DNA of 64,000 nt from contig CM026554.1 in assembly GCA_015143295.1 (NCBI GenBank), positions 48,730,627 through 48,794,626 of the forward strand, in the 5' to 3' direction. Below, piece after piece: positions 24,001-35,519 of this stretch (position 1 is its first letter; each line of letters opens with the position of its first letter). Origin of the DNA: Tetracentron sinense. Lineage: Eukaryota; Streptophyta; Magnoliopsida; Trochodendrales; Trochodendraceae. Under the pieces are notes generated by a model. It made no database searches. It worked only from the letters and a program-made list of their open reading frames with translations, and was not told the DNA's origin. The translations under genes and the position numbers were made by a program.

Positions 24001-25510
24001 ACACTATCCGATAAATGTGTAATTATGGTGTGTTGCAAATTTTGCTCAGCCTCTATCAATAATTATAAAAATGTGTAAAAAAGAGATCCGTGTCAACCTT
24101 TTTTTTTTTTTTTTTTTACCATGATTGATTTGGTTGAGCCATCCTGGTCTGGTCTTGACATTCCGTACTTTCAACAGTTGTCCTTGCTTCCAATAAAGAA
24201 ATTGGGGGTCATAATCAATCGTTATTTAATTAATGGCATACACTTGTCAACATGTGTCCCTTGTTTTTTTCTCTTTTTCTTTTTAGATGAAAGACAAACT
24301 ATATAAATAACTCAAAGGGATGGACCAGTGGTCTCTCGCCAAAGCGGAGGTCTTGGGCTCCATTCCCCACTCCTCCTTTGGGGTCAATGGGTCAGGTTTA
24401 TCTGGACTTACTTGGTGTGGTGGGTTCCAAGCTCACGTCACACCCTCAGGGATTAGTCTTGACCCTAAGGATTGAGTATATCCCGAGTTCCAAAAAATAA
24501 AGATGAACTAAATACACACATATGCATACACTCACACATGTTAAGACCTATGGTAACCGTTAGGGTGTCATAAGGGTAAATCCATACAACCACTCCAAAA
24601 TAATGTGACTTAAGGAGAGCTTGTGGTCCCTTATACACCCTACGAATTCATCATCCCAACCCATGTGGGGCTAAAAGATTCAATAATGTAATATGAGTTT
24701 TTAAGAAAAAAAATATTAATCCTAAAAGTTAAAAATGGTTAATCAGATTAAAAGGGCTTAGTTATTAAACAGGATCCTTGAACAAAAAACCAACACCTTG
24801 GTTTTGGATGAAAGTAGGGAATGCTTAGAGTAACACTAGCATGCCTCGATTTGATTTTGTCTTTCTTTTGAACTTGTACTAACATTTTCTTATACCCATA
24901 TGGGATGTGATATGACTGAAACAATATATACAGTTGCATAGCAGACAAAGAGTTGCAGAGCTAATTAAGGAAAATTGGTAGGTTTAAGGGTAGAAGGAGA
25001 TATACCAGAAAGGAGGCCAAGGATGCAAAAGCAATAGTTTGAAATCTGCCAAGATATGCATCGGAGATGAAAGCTCCAATCAACGGTGCAAAATTAGTCG
25101 TACCGAACCAGATGTTGGAGACATTTGTAGCGAAGACCTGGTCCATGTGAAACTGAGTAAGCAAGTAGACCATGAAGTTGGCTAGCAACCCGAACGTTGC
25201 TAGTCTCTCGAACGTTTCGTTCCCTGCATAGTAACCGTCGCCTTTGTCAGCTCAAGCTCCAAAACAAGTGTCACCAAATGGAGAACATGCACAGAGAGAG
25301 AGAGAGGAGAGAGAGAGAGAGACCTAAAACGTAAGGCATGGACTTCCATCCTCCGGGCTTCCTCTGGGGACTTTTAGACTGTACAATAACGCCGGATTCT
25401 TCCTCCGGTTTAGCTACCGGCGACGGGGGTGAAGAAGAAGAGAGTGGAAAGCATTTCATGAAGCAGAAGCATGAAGAGCTTGATATCTTTGTGTTGTCGT
25501 CTACCAACAT
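21086..25510 (-). CDS. NPF: NRT1/PTR family transporter (NPF), copy A
   Basis: A proton-coupled MFS transporter of the NPF family, probably in the plasma membrane. Four exons: 25324-25510, 25006-25223, 22492-23069 and 21086-21968, all GT-AG, coding for 621 aa. The start is the first ATG of a Ser/Pro-rich N-terminus (MLVDDNTKISSSSCF). The ExxER proton-coupling motif (ETFER) is at about residues 65-69. Then come FMVYLLTQFHMDQV, NIWFGTTNFAPLIGAFISDA, GAGGIRPCSLPFGVDQFD, FFNWYYFTF, VEEVKCLIRIVPIWA and FYKQFPEHMRSIANSLF, all family landmarks. The sequence looks most like the NPF2 subfamily (nitrate, glucosinolate and related substrates); the substrate cannot be read from sequence. Intron 2 (23070-25005) is swollen by repeats including a SINE. 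The reading frame is intact. Copy B at 41-46 kb is its close paralogue. Confidence 0.94.
23388..23480. repeat. Fragment of the TTAACCATGGTTAA foldback family
   Basis: In NPF-A intron 2: CTTTAACTATGGTTAAAATT, then TTTTAGGGTTCAACC and the GTTTTTAGAAAAAATA tail seen in the full copies at 46.4-47.3 kb. Confidence 0.55.
24311..24490 (+). mobile_element. SINE, tRNA-derived head
   Basis: Starts GGATGGACCAGTGGTCTC (box A-like), followed by GGTCTTGGGCTCCATTCC (box B-like). It has a body GGATTAGTCTTGACCC and ends in CCAAAAAATAAA. It sits in NPF-A intron 2. A 3' fragment of the same family is in NPF-B intron 3 (42256-42345). The body resembles Au-type plant SINEs. Confidence 0.65.
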
Positions 25511-25551
25511 TTTCTTCTTAAATGGTTGATGCGATCGAATACTGGGGCACG

Positions 25552-25561
25552 CCTTTTAATA
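25552..25561 (-). promoter_or_regulatory. Possible TATA-like element of NPF copy A
   Basis: TATTAAAAGG on the gene strand, 42 nt before the ATG. Copy B has CTATTAATAGG at a similar place, within about 100 bp of upstream sequence conserved between the copies. The leader would be very short, so this is tentative. Confidence 0.25.
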
Positions 25562-25667
25562 AGAAGAGGGAGAGACGATAAGATGATTGAGTGGCTGGCG
25601 AAAGAGAGGGTCACACTTGTAGCCTGGGCTGCACTGCTACATCAGCTTTTAATAATTTTTTTTTCAA

Positions 25668-25965
25668 GGACTTTGCTACGGAGACCTTTTAGGGTCGAGA
25701 CCATCCTCTAATAATATGAGATTTTTAGGTGGGCCTCCACTTGAAATCCCATACAATTAGAACATCGTCTCGGTCATAAGAGGGTCTCAAAGCTTTATTT
25801 TTTTTAGACTTTGTTATTGAGACCTTCTTAGGGTCGAGACCACCGAGACCATGTTATGAGAGCATGAGATATTAGGTGAGGCACATTTCACATTGTGGGC
25901 TCCACCTAAAATCCTATGCTCTTAGAACATGGTCTCGGCCCTAAGAGGGTCTCATAAGCTTTATC
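25668..25965. mobile_element. Two adjacent foldback MITEs (GAGACCATGCTCT family)
   Basis: One copy spans about 25668-25795 and the next about 25811-25965. Each starts GACTTTG(C/T)TA and ends in (C/T)AAAGCTTTAT-like sequence. Inverted GGTCGAGACCA and TGGTCTCGG(C/T)C arms surround TGAGATTTTAGGTG-like centres. They are related to the copy at 15339-15494. Confidence 0.7.
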
Positions 25966-26002
25966 TTTTTTTGAATTCTTTTTATGAAAAGGGAAATGCT
26001 TA

Positions 26003-26970
26003 GGCCCATTTGGTTGCAATTTCGTTTTCTATTGTTAAAAACAAAATTTTAGAAATTCTTACCCAAAACATGTTTGTGGTGTTTGCTGTGTGTGAGGTCT
26101 GCATTGTGTTTGTGGTGTGCGTGAGTGTCCTCTTTTCAATTGCCTACAGTAACACTTTGTGGTGGTGTTGTGTTCAACAAAAAATGAGTTAGTTGTTTGT
26201 CCCACATCGGATGTGTGTCATCCACCTCTCTCCATCGTAAAATAGGTACTCGTTTTGAGGTTCACTTGGATGAAACTTATGAGGTGAGTGGGTGTGTGTG
26301 TGGTGTGCATTGTATTTGTGGTGTGTCCTGTGTGTGTGTCCTCCTTTCAATTGCCTATCATAACAACTTACACTGATGTGTTCAACGAAAAAATAGAAAA
26401 CATGTTTATTTTTTTGTTTTTAAAAATTAGTAGCAAAATTTTTGAAAATGAAGGTAACAGAATTTTTTTTATTTTTAAAAATTAATAACAAAATTTTTGA
26501 AAATCACGATAACAGAAACCTTCTGTTTCCTCCATATTTAGAAACAAAAAACAGAACCAACACTACCCACCCACCTACCACCACCACCAACACCACAACC
26601 ACTCACCACCACTATCACAACAACACCACCACCACTTCACCACCCCGACACCACCACCACCACCACCCCCACCAAAAGCACCACCACCCACCACCACAAC
26701 CCACCATTCCACCACCCACCACCACCACCACTCCACCACTACCACCACCACCACACAACTACCCACCACTACCATCACAATGGATTGGAATTGTTTACTC
26801 ATTATTATGTTCATCATATCCATCAAACGCATTTTTCTGTTTTTTCTTTTTTAAAACAAGTAACAGTTAATAATACCAAATATATTTCCTATTCGAAAAT
26901 TTTGAAAACAGAAAGTCATTTTCAATTTTAAACAAGTAATAGTTAAAAATACCAAACATATTTCCTAAAT
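26003..26970. mobile_element. PIF/Harbinger-type MITE with (CCA)n array, right end lost
   Basis: The left end GGCCCATTTGGTTGCAATTT follows TTA (26000-26002), the Tourist-type target. It matches the reverse complement of the right end of the element at 35520-37472. Inside are AAAATTAGTAGCAAAATTTT-type segments and a CCA-rich array at about 26570-26780, also shared with that element in inverse orientation. The right terminus is not found. ORFs in the CCA array are low-complexity artefacts. Confidence 0.6.
26199..26209 (+). promoter_or_regulatory. USE-like motif GTCCCACATCG
   Basis: Exact match to the plant snRNA upstream sequence element RTCCCACATCG. A TAAAATA lies 28 nt further on, between the expected Pol II and Pol III spacings or slightly short of the former. 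No snRNA-like product follows. It sits between two copies of a roughly 90-bp direct repeat (about 26090-26180 and 26300-26400), so it may be repeat-derived. Confidence 0.3.
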
Positions 26971-27439
26971 TGAAATTTGGCACTCTCGTGCTCGTGCTTT
27001 TGCTCCCGCTCCCGCTCAACGTTCTGGTTACTTAGATCTTAAGGTACCTATGGTCAATTTAAGTATTGAGCAATTCAAACAACCAAATTTTGAAATTTTT
27101 TTACAAAAGTCCTAAATACTCTCATCATATATATATATAAAACAATTAAATTTTATTGAGGGTCTTCACCTCTTCTTCACTCTTGATCTTGATTTGATTT
27201 GCTTTATTTGACTTTATGATCAAATTTCTCATTCTTCAAGAATGATTTGGACTTGAATAGGATCTTTAACATCTTCAATATGATCCATCTTGATCCAATG
27301 AATTGCTTTGACTTGAATATGATCTTTCATGATAGATTGTGTTATTTTCATGTTTTTTCCTTTGATGACTTTGCTAATGCTCTTGGTAAATAGTTTTTTA
27401 CATAAATTCAATTGAGACATTAGTAACACAAATCTCATT

Positions 27440-28190
27440 CTATTATTGTGTTATCATCAAAATCACTAAGAGAACCTATGGTAGAAACCAATAAGCTAAC
27501 AAATACTTTATTCTTCTTCTTATTTCTCCTTGAAGTCATTGGTTGAAAATCATCTTCTCTTCAGATTCTTCAATAGGAAAATCATCACGAACTTGCTTCG
27601 GCTCATCTAATATATTTCTCTTGTAAAAAAAAATTCTTAGCAAAGTTTCATTCATTGTTCATAGCAGAAGCCCAAACTCATTTGCTCACTTTTTCACCTA
27701 TAGATGGTTTAATAGAAGAACATAATGATTTAGGTGTTTGTATATTATTGATTGAGAGATCTCTCAATTGAGGATCTTCATTTGCATCATTAGATCCAAT
27801 AGAATTTACGATGCCTTGCTCTTCTATTGAAGGAATTTCTTCTTTTGCTTAGAGAAATATGAACCTCAGAAAAGTTTTCCATGTCCCAAAAGTTAATATC
27901 CAGAGCTTTATTAGTAGAGATAGAGAATCCAAATGATAAGATTGTTTTTCCAAAACCTGATAGTCATCTTTAGACCAACAGAAAATCTTCGGCTTATCAA
28001 ACAATAGCTGATCAAATAAACCATCCTCACCATTTCCGGCTACACACAATCTACCACTAAGAAAATCCTTCACCTAAAACCTATTATCATCCAAATCCTC
28101 CCCAGAAGTTTTAGTGTCATCTCTCTTGGACTCCTCCAAAGAGCACCCAAACCTGGAAAAGGAGGCACTAGGTTCAATCACGCATCAGAA
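27440..28190 (-). pseudogene. Decayed coding remnant, possibly LINE ORF1
   Basis: The minus strand shows protein-like but interrupted reading, for example SLEESKRDDTKTSGEDLDD, VKDFLSGRLCVAGNGEDGLF and PSIEEQGIVNSIGSNDANED, then VSK.VWASAMNNE and FQPMTSRRNKKKNK. The last two resemble the SWA... and basic SRR.KKK segments of plant LINE ORF1 proteins. There are several stops and at least one frame change. It is not a confident family assignment. Confidence 0.35.
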
Positions 28191-28439
28191 TTGTTACCGT
28201 CACTATTACTCATATGCAGTAGAGATGGTAATATTGCAGTCAGTACTATTTTGCAAAATGTAGCGACATGAATAATTTTGTCGCTAAAAATCAATTAATG
28301 AAAAATCCCCAACCCTCTGCGCGATCACTTCCTCTTGCCCTAAGTTGACTCTCCCACACATTTTTCTCTCTACCGCCACAATTGCCGAATCCCTCACCCC
28401 TGCCGTCGGCGTTGAGATCTCTCTCTCCCCCTCCTGTAA

Positions 28440-28447
28440 CCTCCCTC

Positions 28448-28479
<32 letters not shown>

Positions 28480-28491
28480 ACTCTCTGATAA

Positions 28492-28527
<36 letters not shown>

Positions 28528-28545
28528 AGGGGACATCTCCGGTTA
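28440..28545. repeat. (TCTG)n and (CT)n microsatellite
   Basis: TCTG repeats pass into a long CT tract, interrupted once by ACTCTCTGATAATCC. The apparent minus-strand Arg/Glu-rich ORF here is an artefact. Confidence 0.9.
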
Positions 28546-28689
28546 CCTCCATCTCTCTCTCTGTATCTCTCTCTCCGGTTACCTCCATCTCTCTCCGTCT
28601 CTCTCCCTGTCCGGTTATCTCCATTTTCGTTAACAATATTCCAGGGTTTGTTGTCGTTGATTGTTTGATTTGGGATCAAATTGTTTTAT

Positions 28690-29795
28690 TTATGGATTAT
28701 GATTTATTTTTCCTTACGTAATTCCTTCCTCTCGTTAGTATTTCTCAGGCAACTAAGGACCAGCTACTAATAGATAGATCTATATAGGGTAATACTTCTT
28801 GTTTTCTTATTTGAAGAGGTTCCTTGGCTATTGTTGTTTCCCGGTTTAGGTTTTTCGGTTTCTAGCTACAATATTTTTGGTAGTTAATTATTTTTTCTCC
28901 GTGGATATCATTTACCTACGGTTAATATTAATGGTTAGTGCTGAGCATTATTTAATTGTTTGGTGGTTAATTGTTTAGTTTTTGAGTTTGTTTTATTTTT
29001 CACCGAGTGTTGTAACTTTGGTTTAACTCATAAGTCTCGGATTCTTAATTGGTGTCATGCATGGCACTTTTCTAACTACCCTTCATTTGGGTATGTATAT
29101 TAAATCTTAACTTAAAAAACAGATGAGGCTTTAAGAATATATTCTTAAGAAAGTAATATGTATATATAAGAAAATAAAATGTATCCAAAGCCTGCAGTTG
29201 TTGTGATCCATGGATGACTTCTCTTTCCCAATATAGTTCTTATTAAAATTATTAGTGGATAAAATGTTTCCAAGCCTGCATTGTTCTTGTTAAGGATTAA
29301 CAAGATAAAGAGGAGGAATGTGCATTCCAGGTCTTTTTTACACCCATTTTTCACATATCAAGAAAAAGCATATTTCTCTCAATTTCCTTGCCCGCAGACA
29401 TCCCCTAGTTAATTTATTTGTTTTATTTTTGTAATAATAATATTCTGGTCATTACGTGGGGCCCTAAGGATTTGAAGAGTGACTTTGATAAGTGCCAGTA
29501 ATATACATCTAGGCAACAATCAAGTTATGGTTTAATCAAATTAAATAGTAGTCATTCATTATGGATTTATTATTCTCTTGATATTGATTTGAAGTGTCAA
29601 CTTGATTATTCTCTTGGACACTTCATCTACACAATTTTCTTCTCCACTGCAAGGCTTGAAAGACATTAGTTTATTTTTGTTTTTAATTTCCATTTCACTA
29701 TATCTATCAAAACCTGCCACAAATCTGAAGCCAAATGTCGTTTTTACTTGAAAATTACGTTTCAATTTTTTCCTTAGCCGAAACGCTAGTTTATT
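28690..29795. other. Gene-free AT-rich interval
   Basis: No gene or repeat end recognised. Confidence 0.45.
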
Positions 29796-30135
29796 GCTTT
29801 GGTTAAGCTTCTAATATTGAAATTGTATATCACTATATTGCTTATCAAGGAGTTAAATTAGATTTGGAAGGGAACTTAAGTTAAGAGAATAAAAAAATCT
29901 TAAGTTATAGCAACATCCCTTGAAGTTTCGCTAGGTGTTCTTACTTATGGTGTTCTTACTTAAGCTTTGGTTAAGCTTCTAATATTGAAATTGTATATCA
30001 GTATATGGCTTATCAAGGAGTTAAATTAGATTTGGAAGGGAACTTAAGTTAAGAGAATAAAAAAATCTTAAGTTATAGCAACATCCCTTGAAGTTTCGCT
30101 AGGTGTTCTTACTTATGGTACTGTTCTTACTTAAG
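29796..30135. repeat. 168-bp tandem duplication
   Basis: Copy 1 is 29796-29963 and copy 2 is 29964-30135. Both run from GCTTTGGTTAAGCTTCTAAT through GTTTCGCTAGGTGTTCTTAC, with only a few differences. The second copy ends exactly at the left LTR of the Tork-like element. Confidence 0.9.
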
Positions 30136-33037
30136 GGGCCGATCAATCGGCCCCTTATGACCGTTCGATCGGTGGCGTGACGGGACTTGTGCTTGGGCCG
30201 CCGATCGATTGGCCCGAGTGGGATTTTTCGGAAATTGTAATTTTGAGTTAGTTTTGCTTTGGGAAAACTCCTATTCCGTGTGAGGGACTTTCTATTAGTC
30301 TAGGGCTTTTGTTTAGGCCTATAAATAGGTGATTATGGATCTAGGGTTTGGATCTTTGCATCTAAGAATCAAGGGAATGCTATTGCATTGAGAGTGAGAG
30401 GTAATAAAAAGGGTTAAAACATAATAGGGCTTGGGAAAGATTTAAGGGAGGATAGATAAGGATTCTTTTTTGGGTTTTCATAGAGAAAATGAGTTGAGTG
30501 CTTTTGTACTGGTTCCTCAAGATTTCTGTAAATAAAGAAGTGATCGGATCTTAACCCGTGGACGTAGGCAGGTTATTGCCGAACCACGTATATCTCTTGT
30601 GTTCTCTTGTGGTGTGTATTTTTGTTTATTCTTTTCATCGAGTTATTTTCTATTGGTGTTTTCCCACAACAAACTGGTATTAGAGCTTCAGGTTGGGTTA
30701 ATTATTTTTTAATGACTTTGAAAAATTATGGGCAATTTTCCCTGCAGAAGTTTGACAGAAAGAGGAGTTTCAATCTGTGGCAAAGGAGGGTAAATGATGT
30801 CCTAATTCAACAGGGCCTCGCAAGGGCGTTGAAGGGGGATTCCGGTAGATCGGAAAAGATGTCTGATGAATATTGGGAAGACATTAAGGCGAGGGCAGTT
30901 AGCACAATACGCATCTATCTTGCAGATAACGTAATGCATAGCGTTAGGGATGAGGAATCGGCACCGGATCTTTGGAAGAAGTTGGAAATGCTCTACATTG
31001 AAAAGAGCCTTACCAATAGGTTATACTTGAAAAATGAGTTTAATACCTTAAAGATGGCAGATGGTGCAGATTTCATGGAGCACATTAATATGTTTAACCA
31101 GATCTTGAATCAACTGTTGAAAGTTGATGTCAAGGTGGATGAAGAAGACCAGGCTGTGGGGCTTCTTACATCACTTCCAGACTCATATGATCACTTGGTG
31201 ACAACTCTCATGTATGACAAAGAGACACTACTGATGGAGGAGGTCACGGTGGCGCTACTCTCTTATGAGATTAGGCGGAAGTCATCGCATGATGAAAATA
31301 ATCATGCCATGGTTGCTCGGGGAGGAGGAAGGGACTTAGAGAGAGGATTTGGAAGAGGCAGGGGCAGATCCAAATCCAAGGAAAAAGGCAGGGTCCAGTG
31401 CTATCATTGCAAAGAATTAGGGCACTTCAAAAGGGAGTGTCCGAGATGTGCTGATGGGAAGAGGAATTCTTCCGGAGGGGATTCTTCGGCGGCAATAGCA
31501 ACAGACAATGAGGAATACATTGGAGATGTTTTCACAATCTCCAAAGGTATGAACAATTCTTCTAGTGAGTAGATTTTAGATTCAGGAGCTTCATGTCATA
31601 TTTGCTCAAATATAGAATTTTTTGATACATTTCAAAAATGGACAGGAAAAATGTTACTGAGTGATAGATCTGAATGTGAAATCACAAGATTTGGTAATAT
31701 AAAGATAAAAATGTTTGATGGAGTTATTCGGACTTTGGGAGGGGTAGCCTGTGTCCCTAAGTTGTGAATGAATTTAACATCCCTCGGGCAATTAGACTCC
31801 AAGGGCTGCTACTACACAGTTGCAAGTAGAGTTATCAAAATAAAACGGGGAAAACAGGGTTGCTTAGTTTTGATGAAGGGGAAGAAGTGTGGTGGTTTAT
31901 ATCTCCTGGAGGGGAATATGGTGGTAGGTGGAGCTATTACAAGGTTTGCAGGAAAATAAAAACCTGATGTTGTGGAGAGGGTAGAAAGCTCACCTAAAGT
32001 CTCTTTCGCAGTCTGTGTAGAGATGGGTATTCCAGTAGGTTTTCGTAAGGGTGGAGATTGTAATGATATGCCTTTGACAGAGAGGACTGGTTTATGTCCT
32101 CGTCTGGAATTCTTCTAGATTGAAGAATGAGTTTTCAGGCTACACATGAGTTTTGATCATGTTTCATCGAATCCGGTGGAGTGATTTCCGGAGTTGGATT
32201 TGAGAGTGTGTGTAGCTAGTGGGTCTCTTTCGCAGATGGTGCAGAGGTGGGCATGATCAAAGCAGTTGTTTGCGGTATTTGCAAACAGGGTGACAAAACT
32301 TTGAGAGATGTTTTGGTTCGAAGTGGAAGTGCTTCCCGGATGTGAGTGTTACGGTGTTCTATCTTGGAGGTTTGCTTGATGATTAGCAAATCGGGTTCTC
32401 TTGGTTCGTGGTGGTGTTGCGAAATTCTCGTCAAGGTGGAGATTTGTTGTATTTGGCTCATTTCCGCAAAGACAAGGAAGGGTTGATCGATCGGCCCCTT
32501 ATGACCGATCGATCGGTGGCGCGATGGGACTTGTGCTTAGGCCGCCGATCAATCGGCCGAGGTGCGCTGATCGATCGGCCAAAGCGGGGATTTTTCGGAA
32601 ATTGTAATTTTGAGTTAGTTTTGCTTTCGGAAACTCCTATTCCGTGTGGGGGATTTTCTATTAGTTTAGGGCTATTTTTTAGGCCTATAAATAGGTGATT
32701 ATGGGTCTAGGGTTTGGATCTTTGCATTTAAGAATCAAGGGAATGCTTTTGCATTGAAAGTGAGAGGTAATAGAAATGGTTAAAACATATTAGGGCTTGA
32801 GAAAAGTTTAAGGGATGATAGATAGGGATTCTTCTTTGAGTTTTCATAGAGAAGGTGAGTTGAGTGCTTTTGTACTGGTTCCTCAAGGTTTCTGTGAATA
32901 AAGAAGTGATCGGATCTTGATCCGTGGACGTAGGTAGGTTATTGCTGAACCACGCATATCTCTTGTGTTCCCTTGTGGTGTGTGTTTTTGTTTATTCTTT
33001 TCGTCGGGTTATTTTTTATTGGTGTTTTCCCACAACA
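30134..33037 (+). mobile_element. Tork/Tnt1-like Ty1/copia element, gag-only deletion form
   Basis: LTRs at 30134-30671 and about 32479-33037 (possibly from 32445). Both end TTTTCCCACAACA, and a primer site TGGTATTAGAGC follows the first. Gag lies at 30712-31572 with a zinc knuckle. A short protease/pre-integrase region follows to about 31960, and integrase, reverse transcriptase and RNase H are missing. A candidate 5-bp duplication ACTTA flanks it (30129-30133, 33038-33042), although the left LTR lacks a typical TG start. It is broken. The LTRs have visibly diverged, so it is much older than the Ale element. Confidence 0.88.
30712..31572 (+). pseudogene. Copia gag region of the Tork-like element
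   Basis: A gag-type reading frame of about 286 aa: LQKFDRKRSFNLWQRRVND near the start, SLTNRLYLKNEFNTLKM in the middle, and the zinc knuckle CYHCKELGHFKREC near the end. This order and wording closely follow Tnt1-type gag. It sits in an element without pol, so any mobility would depend on proteins from elsewhere. Confidence 0.85.
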
Positions 33038-33524
33038 ACTTAATCATGGTAACATTAGCGGAACATTATTAAAAATTAAAAATAGTTTCTGGTATCTCCT
33101 AATTCTATTCAAGAGGTTCCTTAAATATCTTTGGTGTCTACTTCCCTTATTCCAAGATTTCTTCCAAACGCTCCTACAATTTTAATTATTTCATTAAAAT
33201 TTTTGGATTGCGCATAGATTGAAGGGTTAAAATCTTCTAATCAGAATTTTACTTTATTTTGTTGGTGGGGGTTCTATGCTATCATTTCTACCCTTAGGAT
33301 AAAATTTTGTTCAAGCGGAACTCAGCCATCGTCACTCTTTTGCCATCTCCACACAGAATACTAGGTATATGTCTTCTCTAGAGGTTTCGTATATATATCC
33401 TACGGGTATTCTTCTCATTGTTTACCGGACAGCTACTCCATGTCTATGCTTAGTATGTAATTAGTCAAAATTTTAGTGGGGCAACTGCTCCTTGGCTATG
33501 CCCCTTAAGATTTTAAATAACATA

Positions 33525-33529
<5 letters not shown>

Positions 33530-33567
<38 letters not shown>
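33530..33567. repeat. (TG)n(TA)n microsatellite
   Basis: GTGTGTGTATATATATATAT and further TA units. Confidence 0.95.
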
Positions 33568-33569
<2 letters not shown>

Positions 33570-33657
33570 TCAGTCTAGGAATACTCCTAAGTTCAAGTAT
33601 ATTCCTAAATCCTAACCCTTTAAAATATTTCAGGGTCAAAGATTAGAGCAGATGTAA

Positions 33658-33950
33658 TTTTAGAAAATAAAAAATAAGTCAATCTGAATCGGTTTGGAGA
33701 GTACCCATAGACTGATCCTATAAGGCATCTTCCAATCCTGTTGGACTAATGCGGGCTGGCTATTCCAGCTGGGTACAGGCTGGGTAAATCTAGAGAACCT
33801 CTTGATGATGCCCCTCTCCCGGGCGACCAGAAAAAGATAGGCAAGCAAAGCAGGTTAGTGATTAGCATTTTAAAGGGGTTGACGGCAGGATTTTGATCCC
33901 AGCTTTGTGGTATCAACACTCAGATTTTACCAACTAAGATAGCTATAACC
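33658..33950 (-). mobile_element. tRNA-derived SINE
   Basis: On the minus strand: GGTTATAGCTATCTTAGTTGG (box A-like, tRNA TAGCTCAGTTGG), then GCTGGGATCAAAATCCTGCC (box B-like, GGTTCGAATCC). An unrelated body of about 200 bp and a T/A-rich tail follow. The embedded short ORF is not a gene. Confidence 0.55.
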
Positions 33951-33959
33951 TTCTTGAAT

Positions 33960-34875
33960 AAAAGAGACCTACCTTTGATGAGTTTGAAAGAGAATGTGTG
34001 GTTTGTGTGATGCCTATCCAAGTGGTTCATTATTCGCCTCATTAGTCCCAAAGATTCGGCTTGTGTGTTGTTTTGTCATATAAATTATTAGAATTAATGA
34101 TGAAAATTATGTTGATGGTAATCTACGCAAAACTGTTTAAAAGTCATGGCAGTATTTTTTGGTACAATCATTGTTTACAAAGAAACTGTAATGTAATTCA
34201 TTATAAATCATATTTTAGGTCACTTAAAATTTTAGACGGAATTTTAGAACCTAGTTCAAATAATAAAAAATGTAATTACAATATCTATTAAGTAAGGTTA
34301 TTAAATAACCGTGAGTATAAATATTTATTAAATCACAGTTATTAAATAACCATGATCGTAAATATTTTTTCGCAACTTCTATATATCAATATTATAATAA
34401 TGACTGTGATCTTTCTGATCACCAATATTTTATAGTCGTGATTGTTTTTATTTTCTATATATACTTCTATTGCTTACAAAGTAACTAACAGACAACTCTG
34501 TAATATTCTTCTTCATTCTTCTTATTTCGTCGTTTATAATTTTCTCTTGCATTTTATAAATATATTTTCTAAACATGTTTTTCTTTCTCTTGTAAAAGTT
34601 TAAGCGAATAGTTCATTATTATGAAGTAGAAATAAAATTCGTCAAAGAAAAAAAAATGTGTTTTATAATAAAAAAACTTCAACGTATTAGTTCGAACCCC
34701 TCTCTCATTGTCATCAAGAACTATTTTTTGTGTTTAAATGATGAAGAAGCAAAAGAAATACAAAATGAAATATATGTATCTTTTACTAGAAACAGGAGAT
34801 TTTCGTTTTCTTTCGTTCAATCTCTAATTTTTCTCAAAATAGGAAACCTCCCAAAGATAGAAGAGGTTCATTCCT
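33960..34875. other. Gene-free AT-rich interval
   Basis: Contains a degenerate repeat of GTTATTAAATAACC (34290-34360). No gene supported. Confidence 0.45.
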
Positions 34876-35030
34876 AAACTGATTAGTCAATTGGGAAATG
34901 AATGAGCTCAGTAGAGTAAGAGATGGGTGGGTTGACTCCATTCGACCTCAAACGATGAGCACGCGTTCACTGTCTTATCTTAGCTAGTGGAGTGGGTGTG
35001 ACCTGTCCGCATATAAAGGAAAAATGACAG
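34876..35030. repeat. Possible 5'-side marker of the duplicated NPF block (copy A side)
   Basis: Shares TATCTTAGCTAGTGGAGTGG and GTGTGACCTGTCCG, with flanking similarity, with 50148-50312. It lies upstream of NPF copy A, as its partner lies upstream of copy B. A dispersed repeat is the alternative. Confidence 0.55.
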
Positions 35031-35519
35031 TGTAAGGAGAGTAGAACTTGAAAGAGACTCTAATCTTTTTCTTTTCATTTTGGATGCAACGTAATGACTG
35101 CAGGCTGAAACAGATTATGACTGCTGGAATGGCTGTATGTTTGATTGCAGAGAGTCATTTATTAATTACATTATTTTTACTTGGGCCCACCTCGTATATC
35201 AATTATCAATGGCCTTAGATTGGTGCTGTCCATGACGTTTCATACACCGGTGTATATTGTCTTTATAGGTAAAACAACCATCTTAAAAAGATTTAAACAT
35301 CCCATTAAACTTTTACTTAACAATCTAAAGTTTAAATAAGTTCAATGTTCAAATAAGCTTTACTTATTTAATTTAGAGTCACCAAATTATTTTTTTTTGA
35401 TGAGCTCTTATTTTAAGTTTTATCAAATGCCCGCCTTGGTGTATGTAAAAATCAGATTGATTATCCAAAAAAAAAAACCATTAGATTCTATATACACCAT
35501 ATGAAAAAGCAGACACTTA

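Noticed and set aside
26442-26870. 142-aa and overlapping 85-aa frames, His/Thr/Pro or Val/Trp/Gly rich
   Set aside because: They translate the CCA/TGG array of a MITE on either strand; no real protein sequence.
28284-28679. 131-aa Arg/Glu-rich frame
   Set aside because: Produced by the CT/TCTG microsatellite; codon use is pure repeat.
29796-30135. Possible LTR pair
   Set aside because: The two copies are directly adjacent with no internal region, so this is a tandem duplication.
33838-33950. A tRNA gene on the minus strand
   Set aside because: Box A and box B are recognisable, but no cloverleaf can be closed and a 200-bp body follows, so a SINE is more likely.
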